DNA of 64,000 nt from Panax quinquefolius (taxonomy: Eukaryota; Streptophyta; Magnoliopsida; Apiales; Araliaceae). The position numbers and the translations under genes were made by a program. The DNA is taken from the NCBI GenBank assembly GCA_020205615.1, contig CM035160.1, positions 117,028,921-117,092,920 of the forward strand, read 5' to 3'. Shown here one piece after another: positions 46,576 through 59,216 of the stretch. Every line of letters starts with the position of its first letter. The first letter of the stretch is position 1. A model generated the notes under the pieces. The model made no database searches, was not told where the DNA came from, and worked only from the letters and a program-made list of their open reading frames with translations.

Positions 46576-49529
46576 TGTAACATTCCAGAAATTTAAAGTG
46601 TTATATTAAATATTTATTGAATTATATAAGTATGTACTGGATATGTTTATTGTTAAATAAATAATTGTTTAATTTGATCTGATTTGATTTAGTTAATTAT
46701 TTGTAAAGTAAATAATTCAGGAGTTAAGAAAATTAATTGTTATGAGATAATATTCTAATTTAATTTAATAGTTAAGTTAGAGAGTTTATAATAATTAAAT
46801 GAATTATTATATTTTGAATTGAATTTGTAGATAAAATGAAGTGTTAGTTGATTAAATAAAGTTATAATTATAAAAGAAATTATAATTATGTGGTATTGAT
46901 TTATGTGTTAAAGTAATTTAATAAATTAGTATTAGAATTAATTAAAATGATTATTAAAATTTAATTAAATAAAAGGGTGACAAATAACCTTAATATAAAT
47001 GAGTTATTAAAAAAAATTAAAGGAGTTTAATTTAGTTTTGGCCAAACAAGTCTTAATGCATATTAAGTCTTTAATCAAATGATGTTTTACCAAACAAGGT
47101 ATTATGGATTAATTAATTAATTTTAATTAGGTTTACCAAACAAGGTGTAAGATTTAATGGGTTAATTTTTAGTTAGTTAGCCAAACAAGCCTTATGGCTT
47201 TTGAGTTTAAGGGAAAAAAACTGATGTCAGTTAAAGTTTTAATTATATTATATACTTAATACATATATTATTACCTATACGTTATATTAGGTTTAGTACG
47301 TAAGTTAGAATAGGGTTAGGAGAAAGACTCAGAAGAAGAGGAGAAGAAGAAGAAGAATACAGAGAAAAGTTGAGAGAAAGAAGGTTTTGATAAAGAGAAG
47401 AAGCTTTAGAATAGCCATAATCTTCTTCTAAATTAAGGTATCATCTTGCTCCTATTTTTTCTAAAAGCTATGGTTATCTTCTTCTCCAAAAGTTCTCTGT
47501 AAAGTTTTTGTAAAGATGAATTTCTTGTGTATATAGCTTTATATGATAATTGTTTGTTAAAAGGTTGTTTTCATAAGTTATATATGAGTATAGGTAAACT
47601 AATTCATATGTGTATTTATTTTTGTGAAGAAAATTATATTACAGAGTGTTTATATGAAAATATATGAATATGGCTTAGTTTAAAGTAAAATTAAGGTCTA
47701 ATTAGTTGTTTAATTTATAAATTGACTATTGAATTTGAAAGAGGATGAATAAACATAAGCATAATATGTTGAATTAACTGTTTTGGTTGAAAACAAAAGT
47801 CACAGTGATGATTTTTCACTGAAATTTCAAAAAGTGAAGCTTTAACAAAAATAGTGAAAATTAATGGTTCTAATTTGGATGTTTATGTTGTTTAGATGGC
47901 TAGAAACGCGTTAGAAAACATTAGATTATGTTTCTTTAAACCTATTACACATTTGGGTAGGTTGGTATGGTTGTTAGAAAGGAGCTTGGAGGCCTAATTT
48001 GGCTTTCCGTAGTGTTCTAGAGTTGAAATAAGCTGCGAAGGTAGAGAGACCCCCCTAATGTAAAAACACCCGCCTGAGGGGGATTCTATCAAGACAAAAT
48101 TTTGGGGAAAAAAAACTGACCGGACATAGTTTACTAAAACGAGCATAACATTTTCATACGAACTCCGATTGATGCGATTCAAGATGATCCGGAACGAGGA
48201 CGAGTAGAAATATAAATTTTATTCTTTATGTTTTTCAATTTGAAATCGTTATGAAGGGTTAAAATAGTCATCTTTAGGACTGTTGTGTATTTGGAGGCCA
48301 TCGGAGGGCGTCGGGATGCGCGGATGCAAGTGTAATGCTTTGTGTATTAGTATAACCTAACAGTAACATGTTGGACATGTAATAGGATGTTATATCAAGT
48401 TGTTAATGTGTATGTGGTGCAATGACTTGATCACTTAAGTAGTTGTAATAAAGCTAAATAGTGATGTTTATGAAAAGATGTGATGTTATTAGTGAGCTAT
48501 ATAAAACTAATATTAGTGTAACTAATGTGTATTGTCAATACATATGGTATGTGTAGGACTTGTGGTGAACGTGAGTAATGATTGTTTAACTTACACACGA
48601 GGCAAGTTCCCTAACCTTTGTTACTTTATTATTTAGCAAGGTTACTTTTCACTATTACGTTATACATATGCAAATTCTCTAACCCTAACCTCTTGTTTAA
48701 CGATTTATTGTCATACGAATTCTTTAACACTCATTTATTGTTGAGCAAATTAGTTAATCTTTATTTCTTTACTTCAAACGAGATTACGTTGGTTATTCAA
48801 AGTCTGTAATGTTGTTTATTCAGTTACTAATAACTGTTATTTGATCTTCGTTCTCCAATGTCATTGTACTATCCTACATTTTTGTACTGAACTCTAAGTC
48901 ATCTAGCAAATCTTTACCAATTCAACTATTCCTTAGTTGATGAATGTTCTAAACTCTAAATTACCTTTGAAATCAACTCAAACCAAACTTCCTTTGGTTT
49001 GCATATGGACTCACACAAATTTTGAAAGCATGTTGTCTATAATAACATTTGTTCAATTTAGAAATTGTTAATACTCTAGCTCTTATTGAGTCATCGATAT
49101 ACCTTGTTCATGAAGATATTATAATCAAACTCTTGAATAGTTATTTGTTTCTATCTGATTCAACCATTACTTGGTTGATGAGCATTCTAAAGATCTAGAA
49201 TTCCTTGGAAGCTAATTCCCAACCAAACTTCATTTGGTTCGGAACCTGATAACTAAGCTGAGATGAACAACCCTATTATTAGGGGATTATTTTAGAAATA
49301 CGAAATAGCATTAAAATGTTTGCGCAATACATAGTACAAAGGGCCGATCACCCGGAGTACGGGATGATGGTCCATATAGTCGTTTAGGGCATTAAAGGTT
49401 CTGATGAGAAACACTGTTAACCTAGGACATAGATGATGATTATAGTCTTTTAGACTGTTAAAGGTTAAAGTAGAAATACTTGAGACCTAGAGTATAGTTC
49501 GTTGTCTTGTAACCCTCAGTGTATACCTT
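46576..49529 (+). repeat. 3' LTR of element A, end lost
   Basis: It starts TGTAACATTCCAG. It carries phased CCAAACAAG motifs (47042-47189), a GAAGAAGAGG-rich leader (about 47330-47360) and the ~390 bp segment deleted from the 5' LTR. It breaks at CCCTCAGTGTAT and joins element D. About 560 bp of LTR end, including the GCTCA motif, is missing. Confidence 0.87.
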
Positions 49530-50529
49530 ATTAAATACCGGTTCTACCCATTCTTTTATCTCTCTTGCTTGCGCTCAACGTTTAAATTTGACTCCGGAGA
49601 AATTAGACTTTGACTTATCGGTTGAAACTCCGTTAGGAGAAACCTTCATTACATGTGCTATCCAAGTCTTGGATGAGAGTCACAGTTTTGAATGATATTT
49701 CTATTGTTAATAAATTTCCTGACGTATTCCTGAAGACTTCCTATCCTACCCGTATAGCGTGAAATCAAATTTTGTATTGACCCCAGTACAAAACCCTTTT
49801 CTAAAACCCTCAAATATTTCTTCACCTAGAACGAACGTATAATGCGCCAAAGACGTTGGCTCAAGCTGTTGAAGATTACGACTATACCATTCAATATCAT
49901 TGTGGAAGAGCAAACGTGGTAACTGACGCGTTGAGTAGAAGATCGTATACGTTTACGAGTGCGATATTTTTAACACAAAAACCCATTTCGTATAACTTAC
50001 AAATGATGAAGATAGAGTTAAAGACTCTAGGGACCCACGTGAAGATAACAAATATACGAGTAGAATCGACTTTAATCAATAAAGTTAAAGCCGTGAAAGC
50101 TGCATACTTAGAGCTGATGAATATGAAGAAGAAGGTTCAAGACGACGTTATTCTAGAAGCAAGAATCAGTGAAGAGAAGAAATCTAAACCCTCGATTCAA
50201 TTGGCCCATTTGAAATCCTTGATCGAGTATGAACTGTGGCCTATAGACTCGTTTTACCGTCAAGTATGTCGCATGTTCATATCGTTGTTCACGTATCAAT
50301 GTTACGTAAATATGTGGATGACCCGAACCACATTATTGAATTAGAACTAGACGAGATATCAAAAGATTTAATGTATGAGAAGATACGTGTTAAAATATTG
50401 GATAAGAAGGATCGTATTCAACACTCAAAGGTTATACCTCAAGAGTTAGAATCTGAAATGAAGTCAAGGTATCCTCATCTTTTCGGCATACCAAGTACGT
50501 ACGTATATTTTGAGGGAAAAATTTCATAA
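49530..50529 (+). pseudogene. Deleted pol of element D
   Basis: The protease start reads LLNTGSTHSF, with the catalytic Asp as Asn. After TPLGETFIT it jumps to the RT N-terminus (about 49755), then from PVQNP..KPSNIS-type sequence to RNase H end (DALSRRS, about 49928). The RNase H-integrase linker (49950-50160) ends at EARISEE and is joined at about 50165-50195 to the segment just before the integrase tail, so the zinc site and DDE core are gone. The tail (50236-50529) passes from KVIPQ to ELESEMK without the chromodomain strand. The 162- and 97-codon open frames are remnants, not enzymes. Confidence 0.88.
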
Positions 50530-50540
50530 GGAGGGGAGAT

Positions 50541-53500
50541 TGTGAGACCCCAGATTTTATGAATAAAGATTTAAATTTCTCGAAATATTTTTTTGAATAT
50601 TATGGTGTGGATTTGATATAATGTTATAGTTGTGGGTAATATTTATAAATTTAGCAAAGCAAGTAAGTTGTTATATAATATTCGATTGGTCGTGGAATAT
50701 TCATTTTAACAGGGAATATTTGTACGACGGCACAATCATTGGTGGACCCCACAACGGATGTATTGTAGTAGTAAGAAAATGTATAATTATCTTTTTATAA
50801 CAGCGAAAGTGTTACCATTAAAACTGTTGAACTACTCGGTGGTAAAAGTACAGTAATACGCGTGGTTTCATAGTAGCACACAGTATTGATTATTGATGCT
50901 TACATGAGAAGTCACTCAGTTATACTTAATTATTATTACAATAATTGCTGCATCATATCTCTCATATTATTGATTCAATTATTATCATAGTATCATCTGC
51001 ATAATATGTTATATTATTAAATCAATAATTGAGACGACAAAGTTATTCATATTATTATTTACAATATTGATAATGTCTAAAAGTTCTGTCAAGGAGAGGT
51101 TAGATAATCTAATTGCGCGCCAATAAGGAGAAATACTTATCGAAAAGCCCCCTCTTTCCTGGGAACGACCTGGTTATTAAATATTGTGAATTATAATATT
51201 AATGATGAATAAGTTCGTGTTGATTAAAGATGAAATGGATAGTTCCATTGTGTTGGAAGTATTAGTGTTAGTGAAAATCGACATTTATTTCGATAATAAT
51301 TGATGTCTGGAGGTTATGTTGACCAATCGGGTAATTAACCAGATAAATGAGCAATTAATTGCTATTAATTCACATGATTATAACAATTTGTTCACATGTG
51401 TGTACTATTGATTCACATTCTTGTACTATTAGGGGAGTTGGTGCAAGATTTATAATACTTGCACGACTAAGATAAAAATGGAGGTAAAGATGAATGTACT
51501 ATACTGTAATTATTTTTTTCACATATTTAGAACTATTGAATCATATGATTTACTATTAATTCACATGATTTACTATTAGGGGAGGTGGTGCAAGTTTGAT
51601 AATACTTTCAGGACTAAATTAAATATGAAGGAAAAGAGGAAGGTATTATACTATAATATTTCAAGCCCCAAAACGTGCAATTATTGAAACTATATTTTCC
51701 TATAAATAGAAGCTCATTCTTCCTTCATTTCTCACCAATTCACTAAAGCTATAGAGCAATTATTATAGAGAGAAATTATAGAGAGAAAGAAGAAGAGAAG
51801 TCCGCTACCTCACTATTCCGAGATCCGCCTTCTATTGAGGTAAGGGGTATTATTTCTTTCGTATTCATGAAGAGAGCTTTTGTTATTCCATTCTTTATTA
51901 TTATGTTGGAATAACCTGTCTATGCGAAGTACCGCATACATGGTGAAATTCTTCTTATTATTCCATTTTTTATTATTATGTTGGAATAACTTGTCTATGC
52001 GAAGTACCGTATACATGGTGAAATTCTTCTGTTATTCCATTCTTTATTATTATGTTGGAATATCCTGTCTGTGCGGATTACGCATGACCTGGTTCCATTC
52101 TTTATTATTCGGTTGGAATATCTCATGCGTGCATGCGTATTACGCGCGATTCGGTTCTATTATTTATTATTCTATGGAATAACACATGCATGCGGTCTAT
52201 CGCATGCCTGGTGAATTCTTTTGTTATTCCATTCTTTATTATTCTGTTGGAATAACTTGTCTGTGTGAATTACCGCATGCATGGTGAATTATCCTTCGTA
52301 TTCATTCTTTATTAAATTGTGGAAATGATCTGTCTACGTGGATTACCGCATGGCGGGTGAAAATCCATTTGCAGTTTCGTATATTCTATTATACTTGTAT
52401 GAGATATCATTTCTTTTGTACTCGTCATGAAATAACATTTTCTTTGGTATTTTTTTCTTTTACGAGTTACTATTCACGGGTTACTATTCACCCGATTACT
52501 ATTCACTCTAATATTATTCATTCGGGTATTCGGGGCACTTTTTGTGCCGTAGTACTATTCAAGAGTTACTATTCATGTGTTACTATTCACCCGATTACTT
52601 TTAACTCTAGTATCATTCACTCGGGTATTCGGGACACTTTTCGTATCGGGGTACTATTCACGGGGTACTATTCCCGAAGTACTATTCACGGAGTACTATT
52701 CACCCGAAAAATATATTTCTTTTTTGTCTAAATTATTTTTGGTACATGAATATTATTCTTGAATTTTACTCCACGACGTTATTGATTTCTGGATAAATTA
52801 AATTATAAATCTTTAAAATTTATCCTTGAACTTGTTTTATTAAATTATTATGTCATTATCATTATCCTCATGCTTATATTGTGATAAAAATCATCTTTGG
52901 CTTATATGCATAAATGGACTTGGTATGATTATGACCAAGGATTATTAGGTATAATCATGACCGTAATCTAACGAATGATGTGGTAAAAGTCCTCATTGGC
53001 CTGTAGTTTATTGATGTACAGTTGTTGGTATGATTATGACCGGGGATTATTCGGTATAATCATGACCATTGATGATTACATGAATATCCTTGGCCGTGGT
53101 GCAGGGATGATTCGATGATGTGGTTTATTTATTAAGTTGAGTCTCAGCGATAAAGTTGATGAAAAACTTTTTAAATCAAAGAAGATAGTAGATTTTATGC
53201 TCTACTTGACTCTTCTAATGAATTGCTTATTTCCGCTGCAGTTGTTGATCTAAAACTTGTTGTCTATTGTATTCTATCAGTTGTTATACTGTTGAAGGCT
53301 AATGATAATTTATTCTACATTATCTTAGTCATAATATTTCTTACTGGGCTAGTTGAGCTCACCCTTTCTTTCATTGTTCTCTTCAGGAAATGAGAATATA
53401 GTTGGGACGAGTCGGGGAATGAAGTGATGGTCCAGGATAAATGGCTTTAGTAGTCCTCACTATTCTACGGAATAATGTGATAATAATTGTAATGAGGACA

Positions 53501-53667
53501 CCATTGAGTGTGGATATTGTCTAGATGACAATATTCTTGTTTAAACCCTCAGGTATGTTTTGTCGTATTTTACACGACTGTTGAATAATTAAGTTGTATT
53601 TGAATTTATGTACCATGTATCTGGCGACTCAAGATGGGTGATGTATACCTATTTTGGGGTCATCACA
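50541..53667 (+). repeat. 3' LTR of element D (B class, 3.13 kb, complete)
   Basis: The ends are TGTGAGACCCCAG and GGGGTCATCACA. TATAAATAG lies at 51701, the hairpin minisatellite at 51870-52340, repeated TACTATTCAC motifs at 52460-52705, the GATTATGACC hairpins at 52920-53070 and the GAGCTCACCCTTTC motif at about 53354. It is the fullest plus-strand reference for the B class in the window. Confidence 0.92.
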
Positions 53668-56605
53668 GTATACAAACTCAAAAGGAGTCCTCGTTATAAT
53701 TATTGATACACTATTTTACAAAATAGTGAGGACTACTAAAACAACTATCTTGCATCATCACTCAATACCCTGGCTAGTTCCTGCTAAATTCTCTCCTCCT
53801 GAGATGAACAATGGAACAAAAAGGAAAAAGGGTGAGCTCAACTAGCCCAGTAAAGAATATTATGACTAAGATAATATACAAAAAATTATCATTAGTCTTC
53901 AACAGGGAAAAATCTGATAAAATATAATAGACAACAAGTTTTAGATCAACAACTGCAGTGGAAACAATAATTCATTAGAAGAGTCAAGTAGAGAAAGAAT
54001 TCTACTATCTTCTAAGATTTTAAAGTCCATCATCAATATTTTATCCCCGTAACATCAATCAATATACATCTTGAATCAAATATTCATCTTTGCACTATAG
54101 GCCAAAGATATTCATTTGTATCACCAGTTGGTCATGTTCATCTCAACACCTGTTCATCTTTGAACTACGGGCCAAAGATATTCATTAGGTAATCATTCAT
54201 CTTTGCACTACAGGCCAAATATATTCATTAGGTAATCATTCATCTTTGCACTACAGGCCAAAGATATTCAGTAATATCGTTATTTAGGACTGAGGATGAT
54301 GAAAAATATCTTAAAGAAAATGAATCTAGTGAGATAAAAGATCAAAGATTAGGGATTCGTACTTTAGTTTATCCAAGTTAAAAAATACTCCATAATAACC
54401 AATTGTGAAGCAGAATTCAAAAATAAAGATCAAAATATGGATACAATCAAAGATAGTAACCATAATAGACATCTTGGACAAAAAGGAGAAAATTTTATTT
54501 TTCGGTGAATAGTGTTGTATTTGTGAATAGTGCTGTATACGTGAATAGTGCCGTATACATGAATAGTAACCCCGACACAAAAAGGTAGAAATTCTACAAT
54601 AAAATCCATACCAATATTTCGGTATAATGATATTGAAAGAATAACATCATTAGAAAGAAAATAACATCCTTTATTCGAAAATATCAAGTACTTTTAATCG
54701 GAATATCTATAGATAAGGTCAAGGAAACTTTATCTTGATGAATAACAACTCACAAAGTATCTAAATACTCATAAAATACGCTCGATAATATAGAGAGAGA
54801 AAGAGAGAAAACTTGTTTCTGGTGTGATTTTCAATTCTAACTAAGCACCCTATTTATAGGAAAATACTTAGAACGTCATATGAGACTAACAACTCTACAC
54901 CGATGGCTTTACTCGCTATTATTCAAGCCCACCACTTTTGAAAATAAATTCCAGCACATTTCATTACTCGCCAACCAAAAGTGGGGCCCACCATATTTTT
55001 AATAAAAACATTTTATTTTCCAAAACTTCAATAATTCATAATAAATAACCCTTTTATAAGAAAAATTCGAATCTCATGTGCTTTCCATAGGAAATTTAAT
55101 TCTCTACAACTTTGTATGTTTATGTTTTTTCAAATTCCAAACGAAAAATGACCGAAATCCAAATACGGACGATTTTCAAAACCTCTATTCCGACAAAATA
55201 CTGATAAAACACCTCAGCGTTAATTCCTTTATTTATAACCACATAAAATAAATATATCCATCATCTATATCCATATAAAATAAATATTTCCTTATCATAT
55301 AAATAAATAACTAATTATTTGCAAATAATATTATAAAATCACAATTATGACAACTAGGTCGTTCCCAGGAAAGAGAGGGCTTTCCGATAAAGATTTCTCC
55401 TTATATGCGCGCAATTAGGTGACCAAACCCTTTCCTAGACAGAACTTCCTTATACATTGCCAATAATGCTATCTAATAATTAATATTATTTAAATAATAT
55501 GAATTATTGATCTGATAATGGAGATACTGTGCAGTGATAATTATTGAAACAACAATAATATAAAATATCAACACAACAATTATTGAACCAATAAAATAAA
55601 ATATTGAACAGTAATTATTGTAACAATTATTGAGTAGTAACTTCTTATGTAAGAATCAATAATTTCAAAAATATTGTGCAATCTGGTAGTAAGTAATCAG
55701 GTGCAACCACGCCAGACACCAGTATTTTAACCACTAGGTATTCCAACAGTGTTAACGGTAACCATTACGCCGTTATTTATAAAAACTCAAACTTGTCATT
55801 TTCTTCATCCGACTGTTATCTGTTATGGGGCCCACAAATTGCTGCGCCGTCGTACCAATATTCCCCGACAGAAAGAATATTCCACAACCAAACGAATATT
55901 CCCCGACAAAATGAATACTTTATAACCACTTGCTTATTTTGCAAAATTTGCACATTTAACTTATAACCAAAGTATTATATCAAATAATATGAATTGACAG
56001 AACTTTCTAGACATTGCCAATAATGCTACCTAATAATATTATTCAAATAATATGAATTATTGATCTGATAATGGACAATACTATGCCGTGACAATTATTG
56101 AAATAAAAATAATATAAAATATCAACGCAACAATTATTGAATCAATAAAATAAAATATTGAACATTAATTACTGTAACAATTATTGAGTAGTGCCTTCTT
56201 ACGTAAGAATCAATAATTGAAAAAAAATATCATGCAATATCGTGGTGTCTATCAAGAACGACGGCAGACATCAGTATTTTAACCACTAGTTATTCCAACA
56301 GTATTAACGGTAACAACTACGCCATTATTTATAAATACTCAAATTTGTCGTTTTCTTCATCCGGCGCTTATTCATTATGGGCCCCTAAATGGTTCTTGCT
56401 GGTCGCATACGAATATTCCAAACAAAAAGAATATTCCACGACCAAACGAATATTCCCCGACAACAATAAGTATTTTATAGCCACTTGCTTATTTTGAAAA
56501 AAAAATTCATATAGCACCCTTAACTTTGTTTTTTTATTATCAATTTAACCATTTACTGAATAGAAAAATTGAATACTTTTATTTCATGAAATTCGGGGTC
56601 TTACA
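53668..56605 (-). repeat. LTR J (C-like), minus strand, 3' end missing, with internal duplication
   Basis: The minus-strand start TGTAAGACCCCGAA is at 56605. The other end lacks ~115 bp against D. It shares the reversed GCTCA motif (about 53833), TTTGCACTA.AGGCC repeats (54080-54270) and ctatttata (54850) with C. A ~558 bp segment starting GACAGAACTT is present twice (55438-55995 and 55996 to ~56520). No polypurine tract adjoins 56606, so it is a 5' or solo LTR. Confidence 0.85.
55438..56520. repeat. ~558 bp tandem duplication within LTR J
   Basis: Both units run from GACAGAACTT..CATTGCCAATAATGCTA through AACAATTATTGA to CCACTTGCTTATTTT. They differ by many substitutions and small indels. 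C LTRs have one copy (for example 33510-34000). Confidence 0.85.
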
Positions 56606-56832
56606 CTACCAGTTAAACCCATGTCGGCAACATGCTCTAAAAAGAGCTTGGGTGATAATATATATATCATTGTCTTAATAGTCTCAAACTATTACATAGA
56701 ATACCACAAATCTTATTTGGTTAGCTTTCCTTTTCCTTTGTTTCTGTATGAGCATTCAGGTTCTTCACACTTAGCTGAAAACATTTAAATTAAGCAAGGA
56801 TGAGCATTTGAGTGCCCAGCAAGTAATAACAA

Positions 56833-56833
56833 T

Positions 56834-56890
<57 letters not shown>
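56833..56890. repeat. (AT)n microsatellite in H
   Basis: Near-pure AT dinucleotides interrupted once by an AC. Confidence 0.95.
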
Positions 56891-56893
<3 letters not shown>

Positions 56894-57959
56894 TTCTGAA
56901 AGAATTTAAATGTTTTCCTTATACTACCCTTCTACAACGATTCAATAGTTGTGAAGTAATCTGTACCAATGATAATAATATATCAATTCTATACCAAATT
57001 TTTTAAACTACATACTGACCATAAATATGGTTTAGGTGACATGCTATGAACATTGTTTTCAATTTTCAAATAGGTTAAATAGAAATTCATCTACAAACCG
57101 TTATAACTTACGGGCACGGGGCGTGATCAGCTCGTTATGCCCTGCATTGATCAATACTACATGCAAGAACGAGGGTATCGTTCACTCTGTCCGCCTCAAG
57201 CGCATAAAAAGTTTTCCGTGTAGGGATGTTCATACTTATGCGGGTTCCAAATCAAAGGTTTTATCTTGTTCAATAATAATCTATAATTCAACATATATGT
57301 ATACGGGTAATTGACAAAGGTGTATCAACATGTGATTAAATACAATGATTATCCAAGTGGGGACACTTGTATAACAATTTATAGAAATTAACGAACATAA
57401 TATATATCTGAATTATCATATTCTAACATGTTGATAATCAATGAGCGTATATAATATAGGGTTAATAATCTATACAGTAATAATATAGTTTAGAAACATT
57501 CTTACTCATGTCCATTGCATAAAGAAAATGCAAAGGTAAGATACTTGCCTGATGTGCTGCTTACAGTTCACAACTTAGTTTTTATCGTTTATATCACGAC
57601 TTATCATTAATTAGATCATTCGTTCGATTAGAACAATATACTATAACACATAGTACTGCATTTCGCAGTCAGCACATAACCTAATCACATTATTACCCAT
57701 GTTTAACAACCATTGAATCACAAATAATCACATATCTAATTAAATTATCTAAGTCTAGCTCAATTTCTGAAACATATCGATTGTATGTAAGCGACTTTAT
57801 CGGGTAATTATCGAGTCTAAGACTCGTCTCCGTAACTTAGTATCGATTATATTATTATTTTTAAATGACTTAATATAATTTTAAAACATTTATTATAATT
57901 TATCATGAATTTTCATACATACTCGGAATCATTATTAAATGATTTAAATATTGAATAAT

Positions 57960-58800
57960 TCTATTATAATTAATATTTAATTAATATTAAACTATTAATG
58001 AAATCATTTCCAAAATATTAAAGTTATTTATAATAACTTAAAATACTTTTTTAAAGTATTAATATTACCCTTAAATGATTTTTAAAACATTTAAAATCAT
58101 TCTTAAATAATTACCATTAATATTAAAGTATTAATGTTTTATTTATCAACATATTAAAAGTCATTAATTATAACTTAAAATATTTTTAATTCATTTATAT
58201 CCTTTTAAAATGATTTTAAATTAATAAAACCATTTTCAAACTATTTATTTAATATAATTATTAAATAAATTTAATATCTTTAATAATAAGTTAATAATCA
58301 TTAATATTAAATTATTAATGAAATTATCCTTTAAATATTAAAAGTTATATTTTATAACTTAAAATATCTTTAAATACTTTATTTTCATTTAAAATGATTA
58401 TTATAATATTAAAATCATTTTTAAACTAAATTATTTAAAATAATTATTAAATAACTTTAATATCATTAATAATTAATTAATTAATGAAATTTACCTTTAA
58501 ATATTAAAAATATATTTTATAACTTAAAATATTTTTAAATACCTTATTATTATTTAAAATAATTTTAATATAATAAAATAATTTTTAATTAATTAATTTA
58601 ATTAATTTAGTAAATAACTTAATATTCATTAATATTAATTTATTAATGAAAATTATCATAAAATATTAAAAGTCATTAAAATAACTTAAAATATTTTCTT
58701 ATATCATAATATAATTTTAAATGATTTTCAAATATAAAATCATTTTTAAATGATTTATTTAATATAATAATTAAATACTTTTAATATTTCAAACATATTA
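57960..58800. repeat. Diverged ~165 bp AT-rich tandem repeats
   Basis: A block of ATTAATGAAAT, then AAATATTAAAAG, then ATAACTTAAAATA recurs at about 57989, 58127 (weak), 58315, 58483 and 58641. The clearest spacings are ~158-170 bp. G+C is extremely low. Confidence 0.65.
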
Positions 58801-58975
58801 AATATTTATGAAATATATTAAAATAATTAAAAACTAATTTTCGGAATTTAAAATAATTTTAATAATTTATTTTTTATTTTTAATAATAAAAAACTATTTT
58901 TTTCTATTTATTTAATTAAATTAATTAATTTTCAGAAATTAAATTAATTTAATTATTCTGTCTATCGCTAAAGAC

Positions 58976-59007
58976 CACCTATAGTGACAAAATAGTCGCT
59001 ATAGGTG
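58976..59007. repeat. Hairpin CACCTATAG...CTATAGGTG
   Basis: CACCTATAGTGAC and GTCGCTATAGGTG pair around an AAAATA loop with one mismatch. The motif is reminiscent of plant DNA-transposon termini (GCGACTATTTTGTCGCTA type), but no partner terminus is seen. Confidence 0.7.
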
Positions 59008-59216
59008 TTTTTCATGCAAACCCAGATATTCATACTTAGTTTCGGGGGTGCTACTTTGACCATACATTATGAACTGTGTAGTGTGTTTCTGGGATAGATA
59101 TTGATCACATATTGTAGTGTTAGTGTAGAACTACAAGTATTAATCACGGTCTGGGTCATAGTACAACATACAAGCAAGATATGGAAGCTCAAACTATCTG
59201 TCAGACCTGTTTTTCG

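Larger units (their letters stand above)
21114..49529 (+). mobile_element. Element A: decayed Ty3/Gypsy element hosting nested element C
   Basis: It has a 5' LTR 21114-22418 plus 41215-42793 (split by C), a PBS at 42796-42808, a leader, gag-pol remnants 43884-46466, duplicated polypurine tracts 46477-46575 and a 3' LTR 46576-49529 (end lost). Gag is short, RT is absent and RNase H and integrase are fragments. LTR homology with F places it in the same class. It lies in the 5' LTR of E; no target-site duplication can be scored because its right end is lost. Confidence 0.87.
49530..53667 (+). mobile_element. Element D: 5'-truncated non-autonomous Ty3/Gypsy element
   Basis: It begins inside protease at the junction with A. 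It has ~1 kb of deleted pol, a polypurine tract (50527-50540) and a complete 3' LTR. The pol deletions match those of E at three points, so D and E descend from a common deleted ancestor. Confidence 0.88.

Noticed and set aside
56606..56660. tRNA-like sequence at the left edge of H (GGTTTAACTGG on minus)
   Set aside because: Only a T-loop-like fragment; no acceptor or anticodon stems can be formed.
57036..57314. 92-codon ORF
   Set aside because: No domain, no relatives in the window, ordinary length for chance in this AT-rich DNA.
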